A stretch of 64,000 nucleotides of DNA, from NCBI RefSeq assembly GCF_000756385.1, contig NZ_JNFC01000067.1, positions 1 through 64,000 on the forward strand. The letters run 5' to 3'. The translations under genes and the position numbers were made by a program. Position 1 is the first letter of the stretch; the number at the start of each line of letters is the position of its first letter. Below are positions 34,129 through 43,391 of the stretch, piece by piece. The notes under the pieces are model-generated. The model worked only from the letters and a program-made list of their open reading frames with translations. It was not told the origin of the DNA and did no database searches. Origin of the DNA: Sphingopyxis sp. LC363 (GTDB taxonomy: Bacteria; Pseudomonadota; Alphaproteobacteria; Sphingomonadales; Sphingomonadaceae).

Positions 34129-35378
34129 CACGCCGCTCCCTGCCTGTCGGTCTGCATGCCTGCCGCTCCCTTCGCTTCGTCGGAAATCCGCGCCAGCTTC
34201 GGCTCGCGCGGCATCTCTAGGCCACGTTCGGCGATGATGTTCTTCTGGATCTGCGCGGTGCCGCCACCTATTATGAGGCCGAGTTGGAACATATAGTTCC
34301 ATTGCCAAGCCCCTCCGTCTCGTTCCCGCGGGCTGCGGTGATACAAAATGCCCATCTCGCCCATCGCGTCGATCGCCAGCGCAGAGATCTGATGCGCGAC
34401 CTCGCAACTCTGCAGTTTGACGATCAGCTTCGCCATGCCGCCAGGCTCGCCCTTGAGGCTGTTCGATAGAATGCGCATTCCATTACATTTCATCGCCGTC
34501 ACTTCGGCCTGGAGCGCCACCAGCCGGTCGCGCAGGACCGCATTGTCGATCGCCCGACCTTCGCCGATGGATTCCTGCTGCATCAGGCCAATCAATGCCT
34601 GCAGCCGGTTCTCGAGTGCGTCGGGATCGCCCAGCATTCCGCGCTCGTGGCCAAGCGTTGCGTTCGCGACGAACCAGCCCTGTCCTCGCTGGCCGACGAT
34701 CTGGTCCACCGGAACCCGCACATTAGTAAAGAATGTCTCGTTGAACTCGGCGTGACCGGTCATCGTCTTCAAGGGGCGTACCTCGATCCCCGGTATGTCC
34801 ATCGAGAAAATCAGATAAGAGATACCGCTATGCTTCGAGGCCTCGAGTTCGGTCCTCACAAGGCAAAAGATCATGTCGGCTTGCTTCGCGGTGCTGGTCC
34901 AGATTTTCTGGCCATTTATAACGAATTCTCCATTTTCGATGCGCGCGCTGGTCTTGAGGTTGGCGAGGTCCGATCCCGCACCGGGTTCGGAATATCCTTG
35001 GCACCACACGACTTCGCCCGTCAGCGTTGCTGCGATCCACCGCCGCTTCTGTTCATCGGTGCCCAACTCGAGCAAAGTCGGGACGAGCATTGAGATGCCC
35101 TGGTTCGCCAAGCCGCTCGGAAGCCGAGCTCGCGAAAACTCTTCCGCGATAATGCGCGATTTGAGTATATCCGGCGCCGCTCCGTAGCCGCCATATTCGG
35201 CCGGTATCGTGCGCGCCGTATAGCCGTGCTCGATCAATAGCTTTTGCCATCGGATAGCTTCGGCTGAGGGCCGGGAGAACCGGGTGGCGGAGGGTGGCGC
35301 CAAATGTCTGTGCGCATTGATGAAGGCGCGGATCTCCGCGCGGAAGGCGTCATATTGGGGGCCGTAGTCGAGATCCAT
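34128..35378 (-). CDS. Acyl-CoA dehydrogenase, subunit B type
   Basis: 416 aa from ATG 35378 (GGGTAGAG upstream); an alternative GTG at 35396 adds six residues. Conserved parts are WCQGYSEPGAGSDLANLKTS, GQKIWTSTAKQADMIFCLVR, TGHAEFNETFFTNVRVP and the C-terminal GTAQIQKNIIAERGL. The partner gene is the 363-aa dehydrogenase that follows with a 1-base overlap. Together they probably make one heteromeric flavoenzyme. Substrate is unknown. Confidence 0.9.
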   Translation of the reverse strand: MDLDYGPQYDAFRAEIRAFINAHRHLAPPSATRFSRPSAEAIRWQKLLIEHGYTARTIPAEYGGYGAAPDILKSRIIAEEFSRARLPSGLANQGISMLVPTLLELGTDEQKRRWIAATLTGEVVWCQGYSEPGAGSDLANLKTSARIENGEFVINGQKIWTSTAKQADMIFCLVRTELEASKHSGISYLIFSMDIPGIEVRPLKTMTGHAEFNETFFTNVRVPVDQIVGQRGQGWFVANATLGHERGMLGDPDALENRLQALIGLMQQESIGEGRAIDNAVLRDRLVALQAEVTAMKCNGMRILSNSLKGEPGGMAKLIVKLQSCEVAHQISALAIDAMGEMGILYHRSPRERDGGAWQWNYMFQLGLIIGGGTAQIQKNIIAERGLEMPREPKLARISDEAKGAAGMQTDRQGAA

Positions 35379-35385
35379 GTCGTCT

Positions 35386-35847
35386 CTACCCTTCACGCGG
35401 ACGAAAAACAGGAAGGCGAAAGTCCCCCCCGATCATTTCGAAATCGAGTTCGACCGGCAGATCGAGTGCGAGGATGTCACGCTCGCAATCCACGAGGCGC
35501 GTGGCCATGCGCACGCCTTCCTCAAGTTCCACCACGGCAGCCACGAACGGGACGTCGGCGGCAAAAGCGGGGTGCAGCGCCTGATGGGTCACGGTCCAGG
35601 AAAAAAGCGTGCCCTTGCCGCTGCTGGGTTCCCAGGAATAGTCTGGCGAGCCGCATCGTGCACACATGTAGCGAGGCAGGTGGCGAAAGATGCCGCAACT
35701 TCCGCAACGCTGGAAATAGAGTTGACCGTCCTGGCACAGCCTCCAGAACTCCTGTTCGATCGGGTCCTGCGGCCGCGGCTGCGGCTTGGCCGGCGTTGCC
35801 TGCGCGGAGGGCCGCGCCTTGGGAGGCACATCATGCTCGTCGCTCAT
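35386..35847 (-). CDS. Zn-ribbon/OB-fold DUF35 protein
   Basis: 153 aa from ATG 35847. A zinc ribbon with C48-x2-C51 and C62-x2-C65 ([18 protein letters not shown]) is followed by an OB-fold ([40 protein letters not shown]). DUF35 proteins act as partners of thiolase-fold enzymes. In steroid side-chain degradation the DUF35 part of ChsH2 binds the Ltp2 aldolase. Here the protein has only DUF35, without a MaoC hydratase domain, and its start overlaps the thiolase-fold gene by 4 bases. Confidence 0.88.
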   Translation of the reverse strand: MSDEHDVPPKARPSAQATPAKPQPRPQDPIEQEFWRLCQDGQLYFQRCGSCGIFRHLPRYMCARCGSPDYSWEPSSGKGTLFSWTVTHQALHPAFAADVPFVAAVVELEEGVRMATRLVDCERDILALDLPVELDFEMIGGDFRLPVFRPREG

Positions 35848-37034
35848 GCAAACCTCCTGAGGATCGCGATGCTGCCATCGCCAAGGTCTCCCCAGCCTGT
35901 CACAAGGCCGGTCTGGGCTCCGATCACTTGACGCTCGCCGCAGTCATGGCGCAGCTGTCGTACTGCTTCCACAACATGGTTGAGACCCCAGACATGCGCC
36001 TCGCTAAGCAAGCCGCCATGGGTGTTGATCGGTAAGCGCCCGCCCAGCTCGATCTGGCCATTGGCGACAAATTCGGCCTGCGCGCCAGGCTCGCAATATC
36101 CGAGCGATTCGAGCTGCAGCAGAACGATATAGGTGAAACAATCGTAGATCTGGAGGAAGTCCATGTCGTCGCGCGTGACGCCCGCCATATCGAATGCGCG
36201 CGGGGCGGCATCGCTGAGGCCGATCTTGAAGGGGTCGGGGCGGGAAGGGATGTCGTCGGCGGGATAGGGATGGCCTTCGGCCGCGCCGGCGATGCTGACG
36301 GGCACATGCGGCATGTCTTTGGCACGGTCCATGCGCGAGAGGACGACAGCACAGGCGCCATCGGTCTCGAGGCAGCAATCGTAGAGGCGAAACGGCTCAG
36401 ATATCCAGCGCGCCGAATAATAGGTTTCCGCGTCGAGTTCGCGGCCATAGGTAAAGGCGCGTGGATTCAATTGCGCATGACGGCGGCAGGCGAGCGCCAC
36501 GGCCGCCATCGCATCTTCGCCAACGCCGTAGAGCTTCGAGTGACGGGTCGCCAGCCAGGCGTACATCTGCACCGGCAACAATACGCCGTAGGGGCTGTAG
36601 TAGCCTTGGATCGTATTGGTCAGGGTGTTCATGTTCATCGGCCGGGTGGGCGGGGCGCCCGGCTTAGGTCTGAGAGCGGAATAGCCGTTCCAGCCCAGTG
36701 TCACGAGCACATGATCGCATAGACCACAGGCGATCGCCATGGCGGCATTCTGTAGTGCCGTTGTCGGGCTGGCGCCGCCCATGTGCACGGTTGCCGCATA
36801 GCGCAGCACATCAATGCCCAGATTGGCGGCCATCTCCTCCGACGTCGTATAGATTGGCGGCGGCACCATGCCGTCGATATCGGAGGGTTTCAGTCCAGCA
36901 TCCGCGATGGCCCGGCGCGAGGCGGTGAGCATCATTTCCACTGCAGTCCGCTCGGTGCCCTTGACGAAATCGGTCTGGCCGACCCCGGTGATTGCTGCCT
37001 TGTCGGCAAAGGAAAGGGTGGATGAAAGATTCAT
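35844..37034 (-). CDS. Thiolase-fold protein (lipid-transfer/Ltp2-like aldolase candidate)
   Basis: 396 aa from ATG 37034. It is thiolase-superfamily throughout ([78 protein letters not shown]). At the nucleophile position it reads HMGGASP (residues 84-90), so the catalytic cysteine of true thiolases is missing. That, plus the DUF35 partner gene, points to a retro-aldolase of the Ltp2 kind, which splits a 3-hydroxyacyl-CoA into a ketone or aldehyde and a short acyl-CoA. Substrate assignment is inference. Confidence 0.85.
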   Translation of the reverse strand: MNLSSTLSFADKAAITGVGQTDFVKGTERTAVEMMLTASRRAIADAGLKPSDIDGMVPPPIYTTSEEMAANLGIDVLRYAATVHMGGASPTTALQNAAMAIACGLCDHVLVTLGWNGYSALRPKPGAPPTRPMNMNTLTNTIQGYYSPYGVLLPVQMYAWLATRHSKLYGVGEDAMAAVALACRRHAQLNPRAFTYGRELDAETYYSARWISEPFRLYDCCLETDGACAVVLSRMDRAKDMPHVPVSIAGAAEGHPYPADDIPSRPDPFKIGLSDAAPRAFDMAGVTRDDMDFLQIYDCFTYIVLLQLESLGYCEPGAQAEFVANGQIELGGRLPINTHGGLLSEAHVWGLNHVVEAVRQLRHDCGERQVIGAQTGLVTGWGDLGDGSIAILRRFA

Positions 37035-37059
37035 GCCGCGTCCCTGTCTCGCTCGCCGG

Positions 37060-38202
37060 TCAGAAATGAGTTCCGGCGCCGGCCAATGCTCTCTCCGCGC
37101 CCTCTATAAGGTCGCGCATCACGACTGCCGCTGGGCGGATCGCATCGATCAGACCAATCCCCTGGCCTGCGAAGCCGGGCATGATGTCCTTGCGTGCGGC
37201 CTTGATGCCAGAAGCCATGACAGGCCCCGAAACCATCGACTGATAAGGCATCGGAAGCGGCTCTTTGCCGGCCGCCACCCAAGCATCGGCCCATTTGTTC
37301 CGAATCATCCGGGCAGGCTTGCCCGTTAGCGATCGGCTGACCACCGTATCGGCATCGCCGCTTTCGGTGATGGCTTCTTTCTGAAATTGTTCGATACCTG
37401 CTTCGTCGGTTGCGAGGAACGCCGATCCGATCCACGCCCCCTGGGCGCCGAGCATCATCGCTGCGGCGACTCCGCGACCATCGGCTATTCCTCCCGCACC
37501 GATTACGGGAACACGATCGCCGACTGCATCAACCACTTGCGGAATCAGCGAGAAGGTTCCGACAGGAGAGTTGTGGCCGCCGCCGTCGTGACCCTGCGCG
37601 ACGATCAGGTCGATACCCGATTCCACTACCTGCAGGGCGTGCTTGACCTTTCCGATCACCGCCATGACCTTGGTGCCATTGGCATGAAGGCGTTCCATCC
37701 ACGGTTCGGGATTGCCAAGGCCTGCGGCATAGACCGGCACTTTTTCTTCGATGATTACTTCCATCTGCGCTTCGAAGAACTCCCGCGAGAACAGCTGCAG
37801 TCCGCCCTTGCCCATGTCCGGGGCGCCCGCCGCGCGCATCGCCGTGGCGGCGTCCACTGCGGGCAAATGCTCGCGCTCCATGAATTCGCGGGTGAACTCC
37901 TGATATTCGCCGAGCAAAGCCAGGGGGTTTTCTGCTACACCTCCGCTCTCCGGCGCCGAACCGCGCCTGACAGACGCCGGCAGCAAGGTATCGACCCCAA
38001 AAGGCATGTCGGTCATCTCGCGGGTTTGCCTGATCCAGCTACGTAACTGGTCGGGCGAGCATGCGGCAGCGCCGAGAACACCAAGTCCGCCTGCGTTCGA
38101 CACCGCGGCAGCGAGTGCAGGCACGCTCGCCCCGCCCATTCCAGCCAGAAGAATCGGATATTCGATCCCGAGAATTTTGCAAACAGGGCTCTTCAGCGCC
38201 AT
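37060..38202 (-). CDS. FMN-dependent nitronate monooxygenase family protein
   Basis: 380 aa from ATG 38202. It has a (beta/alpha)8 FMN fold with [16 protein letters not shown] near the start, [20 protein letters not shown] and [20 protein letters not shown], typical of nitronate monooxygenase / 2-nitropropane dioxygenase relatives. Such genes are frequent in steroid and terpenoid clusters, where some act as enoyl reductases or have unknown roles. It is the first enzyme gene of the operon, after the regulator at 38245. Confidence 0.88.
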   Translation of the reverse strand: MALKSPVCKILGIEYPILLAGMGGASVPALAAAVSNAGGLGVLGAAACSPDQLRSWIRQTREMTDMPFGVDTLLPASVRRGSAPESGGVAENPLALLGEYQEFTREFMEREHLPAVDAATAMRAAGAPDMGKGGLQLFSREFFEAQMEVIIEEKVPVYAAGLGNPEPWMERLHANGTKVMAVIGKVKHALQVVESGIDLIVAQGHDGGGHNSPVGTFSLIPQVVDAVGDRVPVIGAGGIADGRGVAAAMMLGAQGAWIGSAFLATDEAGIEQFQKEAITESGDADTVVSRSLTGKPARMIRNKWADAWVAAGKEPLPMPYQSMVSGPVMASGIKAARKDIMPGFAGQGIGLIDAIRPAAVVMRDLIEGAERALAGAGTHF

Positions 38203-38244
38203 TATCCTACCCTCTCCGTTCCGCGCCCGATCAGACGCAATTTT

Positions 38245-38988
38245 CTAAATCTGCCCCCACCTGACACGCTGGGATACAAGCTCGGGGCTTCGCTCTGCCA
38301 GATAGGACGCGGATCCCGAGACGAGCCGGGCCATGGCCTGACGCGCCGCTTCGGAATCCCCGGTGCGTACTGCTTCGAGGACACGGCGGAGGAATCGCAA
38401 TTGGACCGCTCGCTCCTGCGCCGAATAGCCAAGTGAGTGAGAGAATTCGCGCGTAATTAAATGCAGCGTCGACGTTAATAGCCCGAACAATGGATTGCCG
38501 CTGGCCCAGCCGAGAAGGTCATGAAAACGACGGTTCAGTTCCTCGAACTGGCCTCCGGCTTCATTTCGTTCCAGCTCTTTGAGGCAATCGGCGAGTGCGC
38601 TCAGGTCGCCGGTAGTCGCGCGCTGGGCGGCGTAGGCGGCAACATCCGCGGCGATCGCTTCACGTAGTTCGAGCAGGCCTCTGAGGTCGGCGTCCATGAA
38701 ATGCAGAATTAGCGAGAGACTGTTTGCAAAGTCGCCGGTCTGCGGACGCGCAACCACCGGACCGCCGCTACGGCCCAGCTGAAGATGGATAACGCCCTGG
38801 AGCTCAAGGAAGCGGAGCGCTTCGCGCAAGGTCGCTCGCGCGACATCATATCGCGCAAGCATTTCTTCCTCACGCGGCAACCTGTCGCCCGGGGCGTGTG
38901 CACCTGCCTCGATATCGCGAACGATGTGCTGGGCAAGCGAGAGTGCGCGCTTAGCTTTCTTCGCGTTTTCGACTTTCAGCAACATCAC
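38245..38988 (-). CDS. FadR-type GntR transcriptional regulator
   Basis: 247 aa from ATG 38988 (MMLLKVENAKKAKRAL). Winged HTH: LPREEEMLARYDVARATLRE, ALRFLELQGVIHLQLGRSGG. The C-terminal FCD ligand domain has LRGLLELREAIAADVAAYAA and the His in RRFHDLLGWASGNP. It is divergent from the CYP153 gene; the shared 183-bp spacer contains two copies of CCTTATAAG. It probably senses an acyl-CoA or acid and controls both arms of the cluster. Confidence 0.88.
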   Translation of the reverse strand: MMLLKVENAKKAKRALSLAQHIVRDIEAGAHAPGDRLPREEEMLARYDVARATLREALRFLELQGVIHLQLGRSGGPVVARPQTGDFANSLSLILHFMDADLRGLLELREAIAADVAAYAAQRATTGDLSALADCLKELERNEAGGQFEELNRRFHDLLGWASGNPLFGLLTSTLHLITREFSHSLGYSAQERAVQLRFLRRVLEAVRTGDSEAARQAMARLVSGSASYLAERSPELVSQRVRWGQI

Positions 38989-39011
38989 TCTGCCTCACCC
39001 CTGTCACGAAG

Positions 39012-39095
39012 CCTTATAAGATTTAAGTTCCGTTTATGTCCATGGTCGTGAGATAAAAATGTTTCAGATGCAAAAAAATGATAAAACCTTATAAG
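39012..39095. promoter_or_regulatory. Two CCTTATAAG palindromes in the GntR-CYP153 spacer
   Basis: CCTTATAAG occurs at 39012-39020 and 39087-39095; its core CTTATAAG is a perfect palindrome. Both copies lie between divergent genes, as expected for GntR operators that control one or both promoters. The surrounding DNA is AT-rich. Assignment to this regulator is inference. Confidence 0.5.
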
Positions 39096-39171
39096 CATTA
39101 TTGACTGAGCCTCAGAAGGGATTTACGATTTCAAGTAGGGCAATTGTGCTGTTATCGACGAAGGGCGCGAC

Positions 39172-40434
39172 ATGGATACCGACATGGTGGAGCCGAATAT
39201 CCGCGAAAAGGTCGCTTTCATCCCGATCGACGAGATTGATGTTGCGCGTCCGAGCCTTTTCCAGAAAGACACGGTCGGCCTGTTCTTCGAGCGGCTTCGC
39301 CGAGAGGAGCCGGTCCACTACTGCCGCGAAAGCTATGTCGGACCATATTGGTCGATTACAAAGTTCGACGACATCATGGCCGTGGACACCAACCATAAGG
39401 TATTTTCGTCAGAGGCGAAGCTCGGCGGTATCGCCATCGAGGACATGCACTCGGCGAAAAGCGCGCTTGAACTTGAAATGTTCATCGCGATGGACCCACC
39501 AAAGCACAACCAGCAACGAAAGGCCGTTACTGGTGCGGTCGCGCCGTCCAACTTGCTGCTGCTTGAGCCAACTATCCGCGAACGAGCATGCCAAATCCTC
39601 GACGACTTGCCGGTCGGCGAAGATATTGATTGGGTTGATAAGGTGGCGGTCGAATTGACCACAATGACCCTTGCGACCCTGTTCGACTTCCCGTGGGAGG
39701 AACGCCGCAAGCTCACGCGCTGGTCCGACGTCACAACGGCCGCCCCTGAAACTGGGATCGTCGCATCCTATGAGGCGCGGCGCGCAGAGCTGATCGAATG
39801 CGCAATGTATTTCAAGGGTCTGTGGGAGCAGCGCATCAATGCGGAGCCGAAGAATGACCTGATCTCCATGATGGCGCATTCTCCGGCGACACGGGACATG
39901 CCCTTCCTGGAGTTTCTGGGCAACCTCTTGCTGCTTATCGTGGGCGGCAATGACACCACGCGCAACTCGATCAGCGGTGGTGTCCTGGCACTGAACCAGA
40001 ACCCGGACGCGTATTTGAAATTGAATAACGATCCTGGGCTCATCACTAGCATGGTGCCAGAGATCATCCGCTGGCAGACACCGCTGACCCATATGCGCCG
40101 CACGGCGCTGCAAGATTGGGAGATCGGCGGCAAGAAGATCAGAAAAGGCGACAAGGTTGTGATGTGGTACCTGTCGGGTAACCGCGACGAGACGGTCATC
40201 GACAGGGCGGACGAGTTCATCATAGACCGTAAGAACCCACGGCATCATCTGTCTTTCGGCTATGGCATTCATCGCTGTATGGGCAACCGGCTCGCAGAAC
40301 TGCAACTACGGATCATCTGGGAAGAGATCCACAAGCGGTTCGCGAAGATCGAAGTGACCGGTGAACCCGAGCGCCTGTTCTCGAACCTAGTGCGAGGGAT
40401 TACGAAACTGCCGGTGAGGCTCCACGCCCGCTGA
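39172..40434 (+). CDS. Cytochrome P450, CYP153 family
   Basis: 420 aa from ATG 39172. I-helix GGNDTTR (258-264), K-helix EIIR (297-300) and the heme loop FGYGIHRCMG (362-371, ligand C369). Segments such as VHYCRESYVGPYWSITKFDD, FIAMDPPKHNQQRKAV and NSISGGVLALNQNPDAYLKL place it in CYP153, the soluble class I P450s that hydroxylate terminal carbons of alkanes and alicyclics. A ferredoxin gene follows at 40465; no ferredoxin reductase gene is in this window. Divergent from the GntR gene. Confidence 0.93.
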   Translation: MDTDMVEPNIREKVAFIPIDEIDVARPSLFQKDTVGLFFERLRREEPVHYCRESYVGPYWSITKFDDIMAVDTNHKVFSSEAKLGGIAIEDMHSAKSALELEMFIAMDPPKHNQQRKAVTGAVAPSNLLLLEPTIRERACQILDDLPVGEDIDWVDKVAVELTTMTLATLFDFPWEERRKLTRWSDVTTAAPETGIVASYEARRAELIECAMYFKGLWEQRINAEPKNDLISMMAHSPATRDMPFLEFLGNLLLLIVGGNDTTRNSISGGVLALNQNPDAYLKLNNDPGLITSMVPEIIRWQTPLTHMRRTALQDWEIGGKKIRKGDKVVMWYLSGNRDETVIDRADEFIIDRKNPRHHLSFGYGIHRCMGNRLAELQLRIIWEEIHKRFAKIEVTGEPERLFSNLVRGITKLPVRLHAR

Positions 40435-40464
40435 TTGGCTGATTCAAAAAAAGCGGAGCTTGAT

Positions 40465-40791
40465 ATGGTCAAAGTGACGTTCGTTTCCAGCGATGGAACG
40501 CGGAGGGCAGTCGACATAGCCGAAGGTGAGACAGCGCGCGAAGCGGCGCTGTTCAACGATGTGCCGGGCATCGACGGTGATTGCGGCGGGGTGTGCGCTT
40601 GTGCAACCTGCCATGTGTTTGTGGATCCGGCCTGGATCGACAAGGTCGGCCGCTTGGCCGAAGGCGGTGCGGAGGCAGACCTCCTGCAGTTTGCGGAAGG
40701 GGCGAACGAATATAGTCGCCTCGCTTGCCAGATTCCCATCGAGCCCTTGGTGGAAGGTCTGATTCTGCATGTTCCCGAGCAGCAATACTGA
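40465..40791 (+). CDS. [2Fe-2S] ferredoxin
   Basis: 108 aa from ATG 40465, with CGGAG-type SD upstream; a TTG at 40435 is an unlikely earlier start. Cluster ligands are C40-x5-C46-x2-C49 (CGGVCACATC) and C88, the adrenodoxin/putidaredoxin type. It lies 30 bases after the P450 and most likely donates electrons to it. A dedicated reductase is not seen nearby and must be elsewhere. Confidence 0.92.
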   Translation: MVKVTFVSSDGTRRAVDIAEGETAREAALFNDVPGIDGDCGGVCACATCHVFVDPAWIDKVGRLAEGGAEADLLQFAEGANEYSRLACQIPIEPLVEGLILHVPEQQY

Positions 40792-40962
40792 CATGCCTGC
40801 GTGACGCGTGTTTCACACGACGCTCGACTGTCTGAAATCGCGAGTAGAGCTCAACCAGGAGGTACTCGCTACCTTTCAGAGGTCCCAGCATCAAATGGCG
40901 GATCTGTGCTGACCTAGCTCTCGTGCGCCCGCGAGTCGAGGGGGGCGTGCCAACAGTGCCTT

Positions 40963-41736
40963 TCAACTTAAAATTTCATACGCTGCGCCGTATCCCGCGT
41001 TGGCGGGAATAGTGAGGATGTTCGTGCCGTCTCGCTGGATGACTTCTGGAAGGACCGGCACGATTTCGCGAGCCTTGGCCCGCGCGACGCAATCGTCTGC
41101 GCTCGCAGCTTCGGCTAGCAGTTGCAGGTTCAATCTCGTAGGAAAGATGATCGTTCGTTCACCGCTGACACCCAGTTTCAGGGCTTTGCTTGGCGAAAGC
41201 CATTCCGCATCAACGGTTTCATATCCATCACATGCTGCGATCTGGCGCTCTGGGGCGCGAACGACGAAGAAATGAGTGTCGAAGCGCTTTTGCATAAAGC
41301 TGGGCGTGATCCACCGCGCGAACTCGCTCAGGCGATCAAGGCGCAGTTGCACATCGGCCTCACGCACAATGTCGAAAAATTCGCGCTCGCCTCGCTCGAC
41401 GGCTTTGCGGCTTTCAAGATCGCAAATATCCTCGAACTCGCTACCGTCGCGATGATCGGCCAGCAGGATGCCTGCTTCCTCAAAGGCTTCACGAATCGCG
41501 GCAATCCGGAGGGTGCGCTGCGTAGGATCTAGCGTTTTCCAACCCCTGCAATAATCGGCCCATTCAGGCGCTTCATCGGCAGCAGAAGGCTTTCCACCCG
41601 GAAAGACCAGCGCGCCGGATGCAAAATCGATCTGGTGATGCCGCTTGACCATCAGCACCTGGAACTCCGGCTCGTCGCGAAGCAACAGCATGGTGGCTGC
41701 GGGGACCGGATTGACTGGCTTCTGCAGGGTCATCAT
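40963..41736 (-). CDS. NUDIX hydrolase (NUDT19/CoA-pyrophosphatase-like)
   Basis: 257 aa from ATG 41736 (MMTLQKP). It starts PVPAATMLLLRDEPEFQVLM, has the hydrophobic FASGALVFPGGK and an extended Nudix box ending IREAFEEAGILL (REuxEExGu). The long insert between the Gly and the REuxEE part is typical of NUDT19-like proteins, which act on CoA derivatives. A role in recycling CoA during acyl-CoA catabolism would fit the neighbourhood but is unproven. Convergent with the ferredoxin gene. Confidence 0.83.
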   Translation of the reverse strand: MMTLQKPVNPVPAATMLLLRDEPEFQVLMVKRHHQIDFASGALVFPGGKPSAADEAPEWADYCRGWKTLDPTQRTLRIAAIREAFEEAGILLADHRDGSEFEDICDLESRKAVERGEREFFDIVREADVQLRLDRLSEFARWITPSFMQKRFDTHFFVVRAPERQIAACDGYETVDAEWLSPSKALKLGVSGERTIIFPTRLNLQLLAEAASADDCVARAKAREIVPVLPEVIQRDGTNILTIPANAGYGAAYEILS

Positions 41737-41796
41737 AAACTCCAGTTTGAATTGGCCTGATATTGGACGCTGGCCCGTTCAGGCTGAGCAACGATC

Positions 41797-43386
41797 TTAT
41801 CGCCATTTGCGCAGAAGAACCAACCCGGCAAGAGCCAGTGCAACACTTGCAAGCACCCAGGACTGATTCGCAAGCAGCGCCGCGGAGACGATAAGTGCGG
41901 CCGCCACAGGACCTTTGACAGGCTGGCTCGCGCGGCGAATGGCTGCAAGCCGTTCAAAACTGGCCGGATCGATCTGGACAGGCACGTACCCGGACTTGGC
42001 GATCACGGCGGCGTTATCGAGAAGGTCGGGCATGACCGCCGCCAAGGCGAGGAGTTTTCGGCGAACTTTTTTTAGATTGGGCTGATTTCGGCCGAGAGAG
42101 AATCTTTCCGCGAACAGCTCCAACATGATGGGGCGTGTTTCCTCCCCAATATTATAACCAGGCGCAAAGGAACGCGCAAACCCCTCCGCCGTGAGCAATG
42201 TTCGAAGAAGGATCGCCAGATCAGGCGGAAGTGCGAGCTGATAGTCTCGCAGGAGATCGAACACGCGGCTGAAAATATGCGAGAACTCAATCCCCGAAAG
42301 GACGGTTCCTCTGAATTCACCTATCAGCTGGTCCAAATTCTGGGTGAGCCCATCACGGTCAACTTTTGGATTTCCGGCCCATTCGAGCAACACGTTCGCG
42401 ACGTCGGCTGTGTCCTCGTCGGCTATAGCCATGACAAGTCGCACCAGCTCCTCGCGTCTCGCCTTCGTGAGAGTGCCGACCGATCCAAAGTCGATAAAGC
42501 CCACATCCTGTTCCCCGATAAGGAAAACATTGCCCGGATGCGGATCGCCATGGAATTCGCCATTCAGAATGATCATGCGCAGGACTGCATTCGCATATTG
42601 TCTCGCGAACGCCGCCACGCGTGGGTCGGTCGAGCCGGCCTCGAGCGCAGACGCGGGCGTTCCATACAGCCGCTCCTGGACGTTGACCCGTATCCCCGTC
42701 AGTTCCCAATGAATTGTTGGAGTCTTGATCCCAAGCGTGTCAAGATAGCCACCGATACGCTCGCATGCACGAGCTTCGGCTGCCAGATCCATTTCCCAGG
42801 CAAGATTTCTGCCAAAGGTTCGCAGGAACTCTACGGGGCGATAGCGGGCGATTTCAGGGGATCGATCCTCGGCAACGGCGGCGAGGCGCGACAGCAGCCG
42901 CACATCGGCCTCCATTCGCGCAGCAGTGCCCGGACGCCGCACCTTTATGATAACGCCGGCGCCGTCGAGCAGCGAAGCAGAGTAGGTCTGCGCTACCGAA
43001 GCCGAAGCCAGTGGTTGTTCATCGAATTGGGTGAATTCCCCTCGCCAGTCAGCTCCCCAGCTTGCGGCAAGGATGGGCTCGATTTCTTCGAATGGCACCG
43101 GAGAAACCTGATCGTGGAGCGTCGCGAAGGCAGCAATCCAGGACCTGGAAAACAGATCGCTGCGCGTCGCCAGCAGCTGTCCAAGCTTTATTCCGACCGG
43201 ACCAATGTCGCGCAGGAGTGCGACGACCGCCGCCGGCCGCAATTCACCTGGATCGATTGAATTGGCAGGATGCGGAATGACGCCGAGCGCGCCCGCCAGG
43301 CTTTTGGCGCCGTGCCGGACAAGAATCTGTCCTATCTCGGCGGCGCGTGCGATGTCTCCTATCGGTTTATCTCGGAACCCAGGCAT
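41797..43386 (-). CDS. ABC1/UbiB family kinase-like protein
   Basis: 529 aa from ATG 43386, five bases after the MarR stop. The UbiB signature is present: GPVGIKLGQLLATRSDL (KxGQ, residues 67-70), NLAWEMDLAAEA, FHGDPHPGNVFLI and VGFIDFGSVG. Two C-terminal membrane segments are visible (AALIVSAALLANQSWVLASV). UbiB proteins are atypical ATP-binding proteins linked to ubiquinone and lipid distribution. Its operon with a MarR regulator, facing an efflux operon, suggests a membrane-stress role. Confidence 0.88.
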   Translation of the reverse strand: MPGFRDKPIGDIARAAEIGQILVRHGAKSLAGALGVIPHPANSIDPGELRPAAVVALLRDIGPVGIKLGQLLATRSDLFSRSWIAAFATLHDQVSPVPFEEIEPILAASWGADWRGEFTQFDEQPLASASVAQTYSASLLDGAGVIIKVRRPGTAARMEADVRLLSRLAAVAEDRSPEIARYRPVEFLRTFGRNLAWEMDLAAEARACERIGGYLDTLGIKTPTIHWELTGIRVNVQERLYGTPASALEAGSTDPRVAAFARQYANAVLRMIILNGEFHGDPHPGNVFLIGEQDVGFIDFGSVGTLTKARREELVRLVMAIADEDTADVANVLLEWAGNPKVDRDGLTQNLDQLIGEFRGTVLSGIEFSHIFSRVFDLLRDYQLALPPDLAILLRTLLTAEGFARSFAPGYNIGEETRPIMLELFAERFSLGRNQPNLKKVRRKLLALAAVMPDLLDNAAVIAKSGYVPVQIDPASFERLAAIRRASQPVKGPVAAALIVSAALLANQSWVLASVALALAGLVLLRKWR

Positions 43387-43391
43387 ATGTC

